The position numbers were made by a program, and so were the translations under genes. This document shows, piece after piece, positions 32,254 to 40,992 of a stretch of DNA of 43,038 nucleotides. The stretch is from a virus. The stretch covers positions 1 to 43,038 of IMG/VR virus record IMGVR_UViG_3300046834_000029; one strand, 5' to 3'. The number at the start of each line of letters is the position of its first letter. Position 1 is the stretch's first letter. Below the pieces are notes generated by a model that saw nothing but the letters and a program-made list of their open reading frames with translations, had not been told where the DNA came from and did not search any database.

Positions 32254-33231
32254 TTAGAGGTTGGTAATCAGGATGGCGATACCAACATTCTTGCGGGGCG
32301 CGTTACGGGTCCATGCCGTAGCGACCTCCATTTCGAGGTTGGTTGGGGACTGCCCCACCATTCCGGCTCCGGGGGCCGCGATGGCCCACGAATATCCATA
32401 GGGGTGGATGACGAATTCCCGGCGCGACCAGAGCTGCTCGACGCCGCCGCCGTTGCCCCCGGATGGGAAACGGTCAACTTCGACGGGATGCTTCGGCGTA
32501 CCCTCGCCCCACGCAAAGGCGTCGCGGGCGACGAGGTAGGTGTGGGTGATGGTGCCATTCTGGAAGCAGTCATCATCGCGGATCACGTTGTACCCGAGGT
32601 AGCTCGGGAAGCGCACGCGCCCCTCGCTGTCGGGAATGAAGTCGATGAGGTTCAGCTTGGCAAGGCGGGCGTAGGTCTTGGAGTGCATGATGATCGCCGC
32701 GAGGCGTTCATCCGCGTCCCCCATCGTCGCGCCCGCGTCGATGACCAGTTCGGCGGAGATCGTCGAACCGGTGGCATCGACAACCATGTCGCCAGCGTTG
32801 GCGGCGATGTTGTCGGCGGTCAGGCCCTTCAGGGTAGAAACCACCAGCTTGTCGAACTGGTTGGCCCAGTAGGTGCCGACGCGCTGTGACACGACCTTCA
32901 GCGGGTCGTCGCCAGCCAGGGCTTCCGCGAGGTCCGAGGCTGACCAGCCCTGGTTGCGGTTCTGGCGGATGGCGACATCCTTGGTGGTTGTCAGCTTGAG
33001 GGGCGAGGCGTTCACGGTTTCGTCATCGGACGAGATGTTCTCCACCCCGGACAGGTCGGTCCAGTATGGGAGGTTGACAGTCCGGCCACCGCCAGCGAGG
33101 AAGCCGGTGATGACGGGGTTGGAGCCCATGATGCCAGCCTGGAAAATCCGGGCTTTCTCCATGGTCTCACGGATCATGTATTTCTGGAATACTTCTGGGA
33201 CGATTACGTCGGAGATGCGGGTATTGGGCAT
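32254..33231 (-). CDS. Major capsid protein
   Basis: A 325-aa HK97-fold-type coat protein. The N-terminus (RISDVIVPEVFQKYMIRETM) and internal elements GGGRTVNLPYWTDLSG, QRVGTYWANQFDKLVVSTL and AAIIMHSKTYARLAKLNLID match the phage coat family that includes Mcp13-like proteins. It has no long N-terminal delta domain, consistent with a separate scaffold gene just upstream. Ribosome site GAAGG upstream; hairpin directly downstream. Confidence 0.88.
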   Translation of the reverse strand: MPNTRISDVIVPEVFQKYMIRETMEKARIFQAGIMGSNPVITGFLAGGGRTVNLPYWTDLSGVENISSDDETVNASPLKLTTTKDVAIRQNRNQGWSASDLAEALAGDDPLKVVSQRVGTYWANQFDKLVVSTLKGLTADNIAANAGDMVVDATGSTISAELVIDAGATMGDADERLAAIIMHSKTYARLAKLNLIDFIPDSEGRVRFPSYLGYNVIRDDDCFQNGTITHTYLVARDAFAWGEGTPKHPVEVDRFPSGGNGGGVEQLWSRREFVIHPYGYSWAIAAPGAGMVGQSPTNLEMEVATAWTRNAPRKNVGIAILITNL

Positions 33232-33248
33232 TTGACTATACCTTCAGG

Positions 33249-34184
33249 TCAATCCGCCAGCCCGTACTCGCTTGGCTTCATGCCAGCGGCGCGTATCAGG
33301 ATGGCTGCTTTGGCCGGATCGTTCCTTACGAGTTCGCCTTGCCGGGTCACGTTCTCAGTCTTCTCGGAGAAGGGGTTGTCCGCCGACATGCCGGGACCGG
33401 CATAGATGGCGTCTTCTCCGAACTGCGACGCACCGACACGAGACAGAGCAAAAGCCAGCTTCGCGTCAGTCACCATTCCAGTCACGGGGTCGATCAACCC
33501 CGCGCCCTTCAGGGTGGCCCCAAGCTCCAGGTGGCTTACCGCGCGTTTGGCGAGTTCCACGTTCCGCTTGTAGCCCTCCGTCTCGGGTGTCCCCCAGACC
33601 TTCGTCAGCTCGCCGTGCGCCGATGTGATCTTGCCGTTGGTCTGCTCACGATGGGCGGCGAGCTTCTCGGCGGTAGACTTCAAATAGGCGTCGTGCAGGC
33701 CAGCGGCCTGTTTGGGGGTCAAACCGTTCTGGTGTGACCAGGTCTTGAATTGCGTAGCGAAATCCGCATCATAGGGCATGTCAGCCGGGACACCCTCGGG
33801 TACGCCAAACTGGTAGGCGTCGGGGGTATCAGGCCGTCCAATGCCCTTGAAGAAGGCTTCCAGCTCTTCCGGTGAGGCATCAGCCGCCGGGGGCGTAAAA
33901 GGCTTCCTTGCACTGAATTCGGTCTGCAAGTCTTTGTAGGACTTCACGGCTGAATTTAAGTCTTTCCAGCCTTTTGCCTTCCAGGTTTCCCGGTTCTCGT
34001 CCGTAAGGTACGCCAGAAAATCTGCCTGTCCGTCCTGATCCGATCCGTTCAAATCAGTGCCGGATGCTCCAGCGGCGGTATCCCCGGGGGGCGCGGCTTT
34101 CGCGTTGTCTGCTAGTGCTGCTGCTGCGGCGGCGGCTGCTGCGGTATCCCCTGCGGGCGCATCAGTCTGGGCTTGCGGCGTCAT
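33249..34184 (-). CDS. Capsid scaffolding protein
   Basis: A 311-aa acidic protein. The N-terminal ~45 residues are Ala-rich and disordered. DFLAYLTDENRETWKAKGW, then a helix and FKGIGRPDTPDAYQFGVPEG, are typical of podovirus scaffold proteins. A helical C-terminal half ends RAAGMKPSEYGLAD, which likely contacts the coat protein. Its place directly before the major capsid gene is standard. Confidence 0.82.
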   Translation of the reverse strand: MTPQAQTDAPAGDTAAAAAAAAALADNAKAAPPGDTAAGASGTDLNGSDQDGQADFLAYLTDENRETWKAKGWKDLNSAVKSYKDLQTEFSARKPFTPPAADASPEELEAFFKGIGRPDTPDAYQFGVPEGVPADMPYDADFATQFKTWSHQNGLTPKQAAGLHDAYLKSTAEKLAAHREQTNGKITSAHGELTKVWGTPETEGYKRNVELAKRAVSHLELGATLKGAGLIDPVTGMVTDAKLAFALSRVGASQFGEDAIYAGPGMSADNPFSEKTENVTRQGELVRNDPAKAAILIRAAGMKPSEYGLAD

Positions 34185-34202
34185 AAATAAAAATCTCCCT
34201 GT

Positions 34203-34556
34203 TTAGATACTAAGTTCATAGGCGTCGGTCAAGGCTTCTGACCGGGTGGCGATTTCGAGGGCGGCCCGCTCATTGTCGGTGAGGTAGACCTTGGCGACGA
34301 TTTCACCGAAAAGTGAACGCCTTCCTTCGTTGTAGGAACGCTCATCGGGGGTCATCCCCGGGCCCGTGACCCGGTAGTACCCCGAAGCATTGGCGAGATG
34401 GACGAAGACCATGTCACGTTGGGCGTTGGTCGGGTTCCCGAAGAACACTGAACGGTAGGCGTCGGCGAGGGCGAGCTGAACGTCCGCCCCACGCCGCCGC
34501 CCGGCGGGACGGTCAGCCCCGGGGCCGATCAGGCTCAATGGTGTGGGGCGCTTCAT
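34203..34556 (-). CDS. Bbp19-like virion protein (117 aa)
   Basis: A 117-aa protein. The core (residues ~30-100) reads LADAYRSVFFGNPTNAQRDM, VFVHLANASGYYR and RSLFGEIVAKVYLTDNE, the pattern of the Bbp19-like phage domain known from Bordetella phage BPP-1. It lies between portal and scaffold genes in such phages. The precise role in the virion is not known to me. Start ATG overlaps the preceding stop (ATGA). Confidence 0.72.
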   Translation of the reverse strand: MKRPTPLSLIGPGADRPAGRRRGADVQLALADAYRSVFFGNPTNAQRDMVFVHLANASGYYRVTGPGMTPDERSYNEGRRSLFGEIVAKVYLTDNERAALEIATRSEALTDAYELSI

Positions 34557-35275
34557 CAGTGGCCGTATTTACCTTCCTGGCCGCGCAGCTCGCGCTGGAC
34601 CTTGGTGCGGTTGAACTCGGCAAGCCGCTGGCGGTAGGTGTAGAGGGCGGCCTTCTGGTCCCTCCCGCCGGGGTTCTTGACCTTGCCCTTGGCCTTTGTG
34701 CCGGGAGGATCGACGCGGTAACGCTTCGCCGGTTTCTTGGGTGGGCGCGGCTTCTCAGCAGAGGCAGCGGCGGCGGTGGACCTCGAAAGAGCCGATCCGC
34801 CCCGGCGAATGACTGCCGGAGCCGCCCCGCCGTGGCCAAAGGATGAGCTGTCGCGTTTCGCCGAGGTTTTGGGGATATGGTTTTCGGGTGGCCGGTAGTC
34901 CCGCTTATTCTTGGCCCTTTTCTCCTTGGTGTTCCACAGATCATCGGCACTCACCCTCTTCGTCGGTGCGGGCCCAGCCCGCCCGACGCGGCCACCCCGA
35001 TTACCGGAGTTCGGCTGCACGGTGCGCTGGGGGGCGGGGGACGGGTCTACTGCCGGGGACCGTCTTGCCTTGGCCTTTGGCTTGGCGACGCGGCCACCCC
35101 GATTGCCGGAGTTCGGCTGCGCGGTGCGTCCGGGGCTCGACGGCGCGGCCTCCACCGGGGGGTTTACCTTCATAATGGTAGGGGCCCGGGTGTCCGGGGT
35201 AAGGGGACCGGCGGCGTTGGGAGAGAGGCCGGGCCAGGCTTCGTCGTCAGGGTTTGGTCTTTTGATGTCGGGCAT
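34556..35275 (-). CDS. Basic low-complexity protein with duplicated motif (239 aa)
   Basis: A 239-aa very basic, Pro/Ala/Lys/Arg-rich, apparently disordered protein. The element RTxQPNSGNRGGRV appears twice (residues ~50-63 and ~84-97), mirrored by two near-identical DNA stretches near 34985 and 35090. The C-terminus (~205-239) is more regular and helical. It sits in the head gene cluster, so DNA or capsid-interior binding is plausible. GAGGA lies upstream of the start, within the end of the previous small gene. Confidence 0.6.
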   Translation of the reverse strand: MPDIKRPNPDDEAWPGLSPNAAGPLTPDTRAPTIMKVNPPVEAAPSSPGRTAQPNSGNRGGRVAKPKAKARRSPAVDPSPAPQRTVQPNSGNRGGRVGRAGPAPTKRVSADDLWNTKEKRAKNKRDYRPPENHIPKTSAKRDSSSFGHGGAAPAVIRRGGSALSRSTAAAASAEKPRPPKKPAKRYRVDPPGTKAKGKVKNPGGRDQKAALYTYRQRLAEFNRTKVQRELRGQEGKYGH

Positions 35276-35277
35276 GA

Positions 35278-35394
35278 CTACTTCCTCTTCTTGCGTTGCG
35301 TGAAGTAGGCTTGCGGGGCGTTCTTCACTGGTTTCCGGGTTTCCTCCGCGACTGGGATTTTCGCGGCTTTTGCTGATTTCTTGGGTTTTTTCAT
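35278..35394 (-). CDS. Tiny Lys-rich protein (38 aa)
   Basis: A 38-aa protein, MKKPKKSAKAAKIPVAEETR then a Lys/Arg-rich end (FTQRKKRK). GAGG lies about 8 bases upstream of ATG 35394, just after the portal gene's stop, and its own stop is 2 bases before the next ATG. It fills exactly the gap between portal and the basic protein, which supports it as a real gene. Likely nucleic-acid binding; no family. Confidence 0.5.
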   Translation of the reverse strand: MKKPKKSAKAAKIPVAEETRKPVKNAPQAYFTQRKKRK

Positions 35395-35403
35395 AGAGTT
35401 ACC

Positions 35404-37152
35404 TCACTGTACTGTTTGCGGCATACCGCCGAGTTGTGGCATCGCCCCGGCCAGCCCGGCCATGTTGCCGAGGGCCGCTACGCCCTCCGCCGCATCGGGG
35501 AGCTTGCCAGCGGTTTCGACGGCTTGCGCCGCTTGCTGGGCGGTCTGCTGGACCTGGGCCGCCTTGGCCCTTTCCTTGCGAAGCCCCTTGACATGCTCGG
35601 GCTTGCGTTGGGCCAAAGGTGGCGCTCCGAGAAGGTAGCGGGCCCGTGTGACCATCGCATCGGTGTCGAACTGGTCCAACACATCGGGGGCGAAATTCGC
35701 CAAAGCGCCAGCAAATTCAAGGGTTTGCTGCATACCAGTGACTTCTGGCATCTGCCGCGCCCGGTCAATTGGCGAAGTGAAGGTGACATCAAGGACGCGC
35801 CCCGCCATGCTCTCAGGGGGCGCGAAGATGGCATCGGCGGAGAAAGCCCCCTTGCGGGAGAGGATCGCCATTTCACGGTTGACGCAGCGCGACAACCCGA
35901 TCTGGATGCGCGAGGCCGCCGGGCCGAGCAGCTCGCCCTTTTCCTGGTTGCGGATCATGGCTTCCGTCGCCGACATATTGGGTTTATTGGCTAACACATT
36001 GAAAAGATCGGAGAAAAGCGCCGCGCGTACCGCTTGCCGCCTGAGTTCCATCGTGGCTTCAAAGAGCCGTGGATCGCCGGGGGAAAGGAGGGGTACGACA
36101 AGGGGCTTGCCGGTGTTGGGATCGACCATCTTGGGGTTGATCGCCCCGGGGTTGAGGTTGACAGGCCGGTCCAGCTCGAAGGCGGTGCCCACTGGGGGGC
36201 GGATACCAAGTTGTGAGGCAAGAAGCGCGTCGCGCGACATCAACTGGAGGGTCTTCATTTCTGGGAGCGCGACCATCGCCGGGCTCTCGGAGTAACCGGT
36301 CGAGGTCGGGGTAGACCAGGTGTAGATCACGAAGGGGAACTCGAAGAAGCCGCCCTCGCTTATGAGGCTCCGGCTGTCATAGTCGAGATACAGGGAAGTG
36401 AATGGAAAGAAGGGGTTAGCGCCAGGGATTTGCTCGCTGGGAACCACCGCATGAAGGATTTGATAAGTGTTATCCATCGTCGCCGGGGTTTCGGCGGCAA
36501 TCCTGATCTTGTCTGGGGTCTTCTTTCCGAACTTGGCAAGGCATTGCACGGCGGTCAGCCTGAACGACCGGATGCAAGTGTCGTATTCGCCATAGTCGCT
36601 GACCGCCAGGTAGGCTTCATTGAGGGGCACCGGGCAGTAGTGGAAAGGGACTTGGATTTCATTGGCATCGCGGGTGCCATAGGCCTCCTCGATGTAGTAA
36701 ACCCCGGTGCCGAGGGCGAGGGTAGAGGAAAGAGCCCTTTGGTGTGAGAGAAGCCAGCCGGTGCGGGGGTTGTATCTCACCTTGAAAAGGTACTCGGTTA
36801 CCTGATCCATCCAGGCTTCTTCATCGAGGGAAGGCGTGGGGGTATAGGGATCAGCGAAAGAAAGCTCATGCCATTGCTGGGCCTGCGGGGTAATGAGGCT
36901 TTCTACCCCGGCGGTGGCGCGGTCGAGAGCTATGACGCCCGTCGTGTCATAGATGCGTGGAGCCCGGCGGGCTGTCTCAGGTTGCCGCCAGACATCTTCA
37001 GTGCGCTGGCCGCCGTTGCCGTTGCCGGTCGATTGGCGTGGGCCACTGGGGTAACAGACCGCGTTGATCTGGTCCCAGACCCCCTCCCACCCCGCCCGGT
37101 TTGATGAGAGCGTCTCGAAACGGTCGAAGATGAATTTGGGGGATACGGGCAT
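35404..37152 (-). CDS. Portal protein (head-tail connector)
   Basis: A 582-aa protein of the podovirus connector family (T7 gp8 type). It opens MPVSPKFIFDRFETLSSNRA, has WEGVWDQINAVCYPS, and later ALGTGVYYIEEAYGTRDANE and GYSESPAMVALPEMKTLQLM, which are conserved in these portals. Length is typical. The C-terminus is Ala/Gln-rich and helical (barrel). It forms the dodecameric ring at which terminase packages DNA. Confidence 0.92.
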   Translation of the reverse strand: MPVSPKFIFDRFETLSSNRAGWEGVWDQINAVCYPSGPRQSTGNGNGGQRTEDVWRQPETARRAPRIYDTTGVIALDRATAGVESLITPQAQQWHELSFADPYTPTPSLDEEAWMDQVTEYLFKVRYNPRTGWLLSHQRALSSTLALGTGVYYIEEAYGTRDANEIQVPFHYCPVPLNEAYLAVSDYGEYDTCIRSFRLTAVQCLAKFGKKTPDKIRIAAETPATMDNTYQILHAVVPSEQIPGANPFFPFTSLYLDYDSRSLISEGGFFEFPFVIYTWSTPTSTGYSESPAMVALPEMKTLQLMSRDALLASQLGIRPPVGTAFELDRPVNLNPGAINPKMVDPNTGKPLVVPLLSPGDPRLFEATMELRRQAVRAALFSDLFNVLANKPNMSATEAMIRNQEKGELLGPAASRIQIGLSRCVNREMAILSRKGAFSADAIFAPPESMAGRVLDVTFTSPIDRARQMPEVTGMQQTLEFAGALANFAPDVLDQFDTDAMVTRARYLLGAPPLAQRKPEHVKGLRKERAKAAQVQQTAQQAAQAVETAGKLPDAAEGVAALGNMAGLAGAMPQLGGMPQTVQ

Positions 37153-37158
37153 ATCTGG

Positions 37159-37389
37159 TTACTGTAGCCTTACGCCAACTGAGGGACCGGACTTGAGGGC
37201 TTGCGTGACCACGTTCCTGCCCGCCTGGACATCGCCAAGGGGAGAAGTCAGGACCGTGCCGCTGGGGTTGGTGATCCCCGCTTTCTTTCGCCGAAGGGCG
37301 TCCTGCGAGGCCATCAAGCCTTCTTCGCGTGTCGATGGGGGAAGCGGGATCGGCGGAGGCTTTGGGATTTTTGGGCTACTGAAGCACAT
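37159..37389 (-). CDS. Small conserved podovirus protein (76 aa)
   Basis: A 76-aa protein, MCFSSPKIPKPPPIPLPPS then a short helical region (MASQDALRRKKAGITNPSGT). The Met-Cys-Phe N-terminus with a Pro-rich run is a recurrent small gene beside podovirus portals; the role is unknown, probably head-tail region. ATG 37389 is chosen because AGGA lies about 7 bases ahead and homologues begin MCF. Confidence 0.65.
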   Translation of the reverse strand: MCFSSPKIPKPPPIPLPPSTREEGLMASQDALRRKKAGITNPSGTVLTSPLGDVQAGRNVVTQALKSGPSVGVRLQ

Positions 37390-37405
37390 ATATTCCTGCT
37401 CCCTC

Positions 37406-37900
37406 TTATAAGCGACTGAAATCATTGTGAAATTGCTGGACGACAGAGGCGCGGGCCGTTGCGGCCTCAAGGAGAGAACCGAAGCCCTTGCGGTACACCC
37501 GCCGCCCGTTGACGGTGATCTCCGCGATCCATTTTCTGTTGTAGAACGACACGCCTTTCACCCCGGAGCGGTTGCGGCTCTGGGCTTTGGTGTTCCGCAT
37601 GTTCTCGCTATTGGTGGCGAGGCGCAGATTTGCCTCCCGGTTGTTCAGGCCGTCGCGGTCCTCGTGATCGACAAAAACCGAGGGCCATACCCCGTGAATG
37701 TAGAACCACGCAAGCCGCGCAGCGCGATACTTGCGGCCATCTATGGTTATGCAAAGGTAGTCAGTCTTGTCTTTTTGCTGCTTCAGCCACCCGGCGACCT
37801 TACCGGCGGCACAGCGATTGCTGAGAGTTATCAACCACATAAACTCCCCAGTCTCCGGGTCATACTGGAGAACCTCACGAAGTCTTTCGTATGTCAGCAT
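37406..37900 (-). CDS. HNH homing endonuclease with AP2-like domain
   Basis: A 164-aa protein. The HNH_3-type core is VDHEDRDGLNNREANLRLAT (residues ~78-97), with His79 and the conserved Asn residues, then NSENMRN. A C-terminal AP2-like DNA-binding segment follows (GVKGVSFYNRKWIAEITVNG, ~113-132, then RVYRKGF). Free-standing enzymes of this type nick or cut DNA and spread between phages. It is wedged between two virion genes, a typical site of insertion, and no intron or broken gene is visible around it. Confidence 0.9.
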   Translation of the reverse strand: MLTYERLREVLQYDPETGEFMWLITLSNRCAAGKVAGWLKQQKDKTDYLCITIDGRKYRAARLAWFYIHGVWPSVFVDHEDRDGLNNREANLRLATNSENMRNTKAQSRNRSGVKGVSFYNRKWIAEITVNGRRVYRKGFGSLLEAATARASVVQQFHNDFSRL

Positions 37901-37978
37901 GGTGGAGCGGCATCCCTGGTTTTTTCAGTCCATAGACCCAAACCCCGGTTATGTCGAGAGGGTTTTGGTGTCGGGGGG

Positions 37979-38497
37979 CTACTTGCGGGGTTTGGTAATT
38001 GACCAAAGGGTAAAATCTTCGCCCCCGGTGCCGTATTGGGAGAGGGGGCCATCCTTGGTGAAACCCAATTGAGGAAGCCACCGGTTGGCATAGTCGTGGT
38101 TGGAAAGTGACCGAACCTCAAGACGACGCGGGTTCTGGTCCATGATGAATTGCCGCCGTGCGGTAGTTTGTATGAACCTTGTGATCTTGGGGATCGCCTT
38201 CAGGGTGTGTTGGTGGTTGATGCCAAAACCCCAGGCGGAATAGAGCCCCGGATTATCAGAAGCCGACACCCCGAAGGCCATCAAGGGGATGGCATCAAAG
38301 GGAGGAACAAGGGGGGTGGGTTGATGCCGCGCCACCCACGAAAGGCCGGGAACCGCCGTCTCGAAACACCAGACCGCGATGGATTGTGGGGTAAGGTTGG
38401 GAGGAAGTTGACAGGTGAGTTCGTGGGCGTCGCGCTCCCTCATGTGGGCCCCGATATACGAGACATCGCGTAAGGTGGCTTTTACTATTGTTATCAA
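37979..38497 (-). CDS. Internal virion protein A-like (T7 gp13 type)
   Basis: About 172 aa if read from TTG 38497 (ITIVKATLRDVSYIGAHMRE). The opening with VSYIGAHMRERDAHEL, followed by FGVSASDNPGLYSAWGFGIN and a C-terminal GNAT-like end (NRWLPQLGFTKDGPLSQYG), matches the acetyltransferase-like internal protein A of podoviruses. There is no ATG near the expected start. TTG begins 5 bases after the previous stop, while an open extension to 38611 overlaps the upstream gene by more than 100 bases and looks wrong. The start is uncertain; the family is fairly secure. Confidence 0.65.
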   Translation of the reverse strand: MITIVKATLRDVSYIGAHMRERDAHELTCQLPPNLTPQSIAVWCFETAVPGLSWVARHQPTPLVPPFDAIPLMAFGVSASDNPGLYSAWGFGINHQHTLKAIPKITRFIQTTARRQFIMDQNPRRLEVRSLSNHDYANRWLPQLGFTKDGPLSQYGTGGEDFTLWSITKPRK

Positions 38498-38501
38498 GAG
38501 C

Positions 38502-38750
38502 TTACTTGGGATGCCCAATTCGGCGGTTGGCGGTCTTGGAGAGGACTTTGGTGGTTTTTCCAAGTGAGCCGGACTTGCCTTGGGGGTTGGTGTGGTGAAG
38601 TTCTTTCCCATCGTGTTTCTTGACGCGGCCCTCTTTCTGGGCGTCGTAACGGTCCTTCATGCGTTGGCGATGACGCTCGGCTTGTGAGGGGGTCGCGTGT
38701 TGCTTGGCCTCCTTCTTGTAGTTTCGCTTCGACACCGGGACGTTGGTCAT
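38502..38750 (-). CDS. Small basic hypothetical protein (82 aa)
   Basis: An 82-aa Lys/Arg/Gln-rich protein (MTNVPVSKRNYKKEAKQHAT, later DGKELHHTNPQGKSGS). ATG 38750 is 2 bases after the terminase stop and is preferred to the in-frame ATG at 38768, which would overlap it. The ELHHTNPQGK element resembles part of an HNH motif but the remaining residues are missing, so nuclease activity is not claimed. Its position between terminase and internal protein A is conserved in some podoviruses. Confidence 0.6.
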   Translation of the reverse strand: MTNVPVSKRNYKKEAKQHATPSQAERHRQRMKDRYDAQKEGRVKKHDGKELHHTNPQGKSGSLGKTTKVLSKTANRRIGHPK

Positions 38751-38752
38751 GG

Positions 38753-40219
38753 TTAGCTGTACTCCCACTGGTCAAGGGTTTCAAAAGGATCAATCATCGG
38801 GGCGATCTGGCCACGGTTATAGCCTTGGCGGTTATTGAGGCGCTCGATGTCGGTTAAAGGCAGGATTTGGGCGAAAGTCAAGGCGACCGCGTCGGCGATG
38901 TCGGGTGAAGGAAGACCCCTTGACTTGAGTTCATCCTTGCCCTCGATGGCCAATCTTCCTTTGTTATCAAAGAAATAGTTGAGGGTGGCGCAATCATCGG
39001 CGAAGGCTTCACGAAGCTGAAAGTTTTGATGGATGGCGGCCCTTTCTTCGAGCCACTCTTTCATCCTGACATAGCACTCGGCGCGGAGATTGGCATATTT
39101 GCGGTCGTCATTGGCACGGCGGCCCACGTTGACATCCTCGACGTTGGAGTAACCAAGATGCCGGAGCCGGTCCACCACCCCGCCACCTACCCCGACGCCA
39201 TCGACGAAGATCATTCGGGGCTTGTAGAGGATGGCAAGGTTGGCGGTTTGCTGGGCGGTGTACATGAGGTCTTGCCCCTTCCACGCCTTGCCATCGACGA
39301 GGCGATCGCCTTGGCGGACCACCACGACAGTCCGGTCATCGCCGAAACGGGCGACATCGACGCCCAGGGTAGTGGGCTGGTTCGGATCACGGTTGACTTG
39401 CCGGTGGAGGGCCTCCTCAAGTGTGATGCCTGAAATAAGTTGGTCGTAACCCTCGACCTCGAAAGAACATTCCAGCTCGCGGGCGTATTCATTGGCACCC
39501 ATCGTGCGCTTCATGTGTTCAAGCTCGGAGTGGGGCAGGATGTGGGTTTCGGAGGCGCGGAGGACTTTGGTGAACCAGTTCAGGGGGTCTTTGGTGCCTT
39601 TACGGTAAGCAGCGTAGAAAGCGTCCCTGCCCTTGGCCGTCCCGATGATGGTCAGCCAGCCAAGGCGATCCGCCAGGGCAGGGCGAATGACCTCGGTCAT
39701 CGCGCGGGGGTCGCAGTCTGAATACTCGTCGATGACGCAGCCGTCGAGGTAGATGCCCCTCATCCGGTCATAGGCGGAACTGTCAAGGGAGTAAAGCCGG
39801 ATCACCGCCCCATTGAAGAGGGTGACCGAGAGTTCCTGCTCGTTGACCCGTGTGTTGGGAAGTGGGTAGGTGAACCGCTTGAGGTAAATCCAGACCACAT
39901 CCTTGATCTGGGCGTGAGTGGGTCCGCAAAAAGCATAGCGGGCGTCGGGCTTGGAAACCTTGAGGGCGCGATGGATGACATCCATCAGGGCGGCGACCGT
40001 CTTTCCCGCCCGGCGGTGGGCGACAATCGCGGCAAACCGCTGGGCCCGGCGGTGGAAATCATCGAAGTATTTGCGAGCTTTGTAGTCGAGGGTGATGACG
40101 CGGCCAGCGGAGGGGGTGCCTGGGTTGCCCCTCAGAGAGGCAAGGACGGGGTCGGCTTGGAAGGGTATGATACCCTCCGGGGTGGGGGCAAAAGGGCGTG
40201 AGCGGTCACTTGTGGGCAT
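38753..40219 (-). CDS. terL: Terminase large subunit
   Basis: A 488-aa packaging ATPase-nuclease. Walker A is AHRRAGKTVA (~67-76), Walker B is CVIDEYSD (~161-168) with catalytic Glu165, and coupling motif III is TIIGTAKGRD (~190-199). The RNase H-like nuclease domain begins TTLGVDVARFGDDRTV (Asp288), continues MIFVDGVGVGGGVVDRL, and ends near SPDIADAVALTFA. Length and motifs are typical. It overlaps the small-subunit gene by 14 bases and powers DNA translocation through the portal. Confidence 0.95.
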   Translation of the reverse strand: MPTSDRSRPFAPTPEGIIPFQADPVLASLRGNPGTPSAGRVITLDYKARKYFDDFHRRAQRFAAIVAHRRAGKTVAALMDVIHRALKVSKPDARYAFCGPTHAQIKDVVWIYLKRFTYPLPNTRVNEQELSVTLFNGAVIRLYSLDSSAYDRMRGIYLDGCVIDEYSDCDPRAMTEVIRPALADRLGWLTIIGTAKGRDAFYAAYRKGTKDPLNWFTKVLRASETHILPHSELEHMKRTMGANEYARELECSFEVEGYDQLISGITLEEALHRQVNRDPNQPTTLGVDVARFGDDRTVVVVRQGDRLVDGKAWKGQDLMYTAQQTANLAILYKPRMIFVDGVGVGGGVVDRLRHLGYSNVEDVNVGRRANDDRKYANLRAECYVRMKEWLEERAAIHQNFQLREAFADDCATLNYFFDNKGRLAIEGKDELKSRGLPSPDIADAVALTFAQILPLTDIERLNNRQGYNRGQIAPMIDPFETLDQWEYS

Positions 40220-40829
40220 CTGGAGGGGGTTCCGTCACACGTTGGGGGCCCGCGAGGGGGTCTTCGTCGAGGTTTTGGACAAAAAGCCGGTCATTTGGGG
40301 TGAGGTCGAGCGTGGTTTCCGCCGAGGGAGGGCTTGGGAGGGCGTTTTGCGGGTGGGCTTCAGGAACTCCGGTGATTATCGTGATCTGGGCCGAGACGCC
40401 CACGGCGATTGGAGGCCCGGGGCGGTCCTGCCACGCCTGGGGGTCGGCATTTTTCAGGGCAAACATGGAGGCCGCCACCACAGGGGGGCTCCTTGAATGG
40501 AGAAGGCCCCTTTCGAGGTAGTGAAGCCTGCGGAGCTTGGCAATATCGAGATGCTCGACGAAGTGGGGGTTCGCCGCGAAGGCCGGGGCGAGGAGCGAGG
40601 GGTTAAGTTTGAGCGCACCACAGGCCGCATAGAGGGTAAGGCCGGTCGCCATGAGTTCGGAAAGCTCGTGAATGTGAGTTTCCGTGATGATTTCGGTCAG
40701 GGGGGCCAGGACGGGGCCGCCTTTTTGCTTTTTTAGCCTCTTTTGCTGGACGGGACGGCCCTCCGAGAACGCCTTGGCGTTCTCAAAAACGTCTTGCTTG
40801 CGCTGTCGTTGAGCGAATGATGCTGGCAT
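40206..40829 (-). CDS. terS: Probable terminase small subunit
   Basis: A 207-aa protein. A helical DNA-binding region at residues ~55-105 (HELSELMATGLTLYAACGAL, then KLNPSLLAPAFAANPHFVEH) is followed by LRRLHYLERGLL, the HTH-plus-helix order of small terminase subunits. The C-terminus is Pro-rich. ATG 40829 (MPASFAQRQRKQDVFE) is chosen; the frame stays open upstream through the minisatellites to 41216, but that part has no protein-like composition. It lies immediately before terL. No convincing ribosome site precedes the ATG. Confidence 0.72.
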   Translation of the reverse strand: MPASFAQRQRKQDVFENAKAFSEGRPVQQKRLKKQKGGPVLAPLTEIITETHIHELSELMATGLTLYAACGALKLNPSLLAPAFAANPHFVEHLDIAKLRRLHYLERGLLHSRSPPVVAASMFALKNADPQAWQDRPGPPIAVGVSAQITIITGVPEAHPQNALPSPPSAETTLDLTPNDRLFVQNLDEDPLAGPQRVTEPPPDAHK

Positions 40830-40952
40830 GGAGGGTGGGATTAGCCCTTTTTGGGGGGTTTTGCAAGGATGGGTGTTTATTCCTAGTGGTTGGGGTGATT
40901 TTGGGGTGAGTAGGCGTCTTGCACCCCCGCGACCGGGGGGCCTTTCCGGGGG

Positions 40953-40979
40953 CCGGGGTACTCCGTACCCCGGTTTTTT
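40953..40979 (+). terminator. Hairpin with T-tract, rightward orientation
   Basis: CCGGGGTAC (40953-40961) pairs perfectly with GTACCCCGG (40965-40973) around TCC and is followed by TTTTTT (40974-40979), a textbook intrinsic terminator for rightward transcripts. No rightward gene lies before it, so it would stop antisense transcripts from the terminase region. Read leftwards it lacks a T-tract. The arms again contain the GGGGTAC motif. Confidence 0.6.
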
Positions 40980-40992
40980 ACCCCGGCAGGCG

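Noticed and set aside
38502-38750. HNH endonuclease based on ELHHTNPQGK
   Set aside because: Only a fragment resembling the first His motif is present; the remaining HNH residues are missing.
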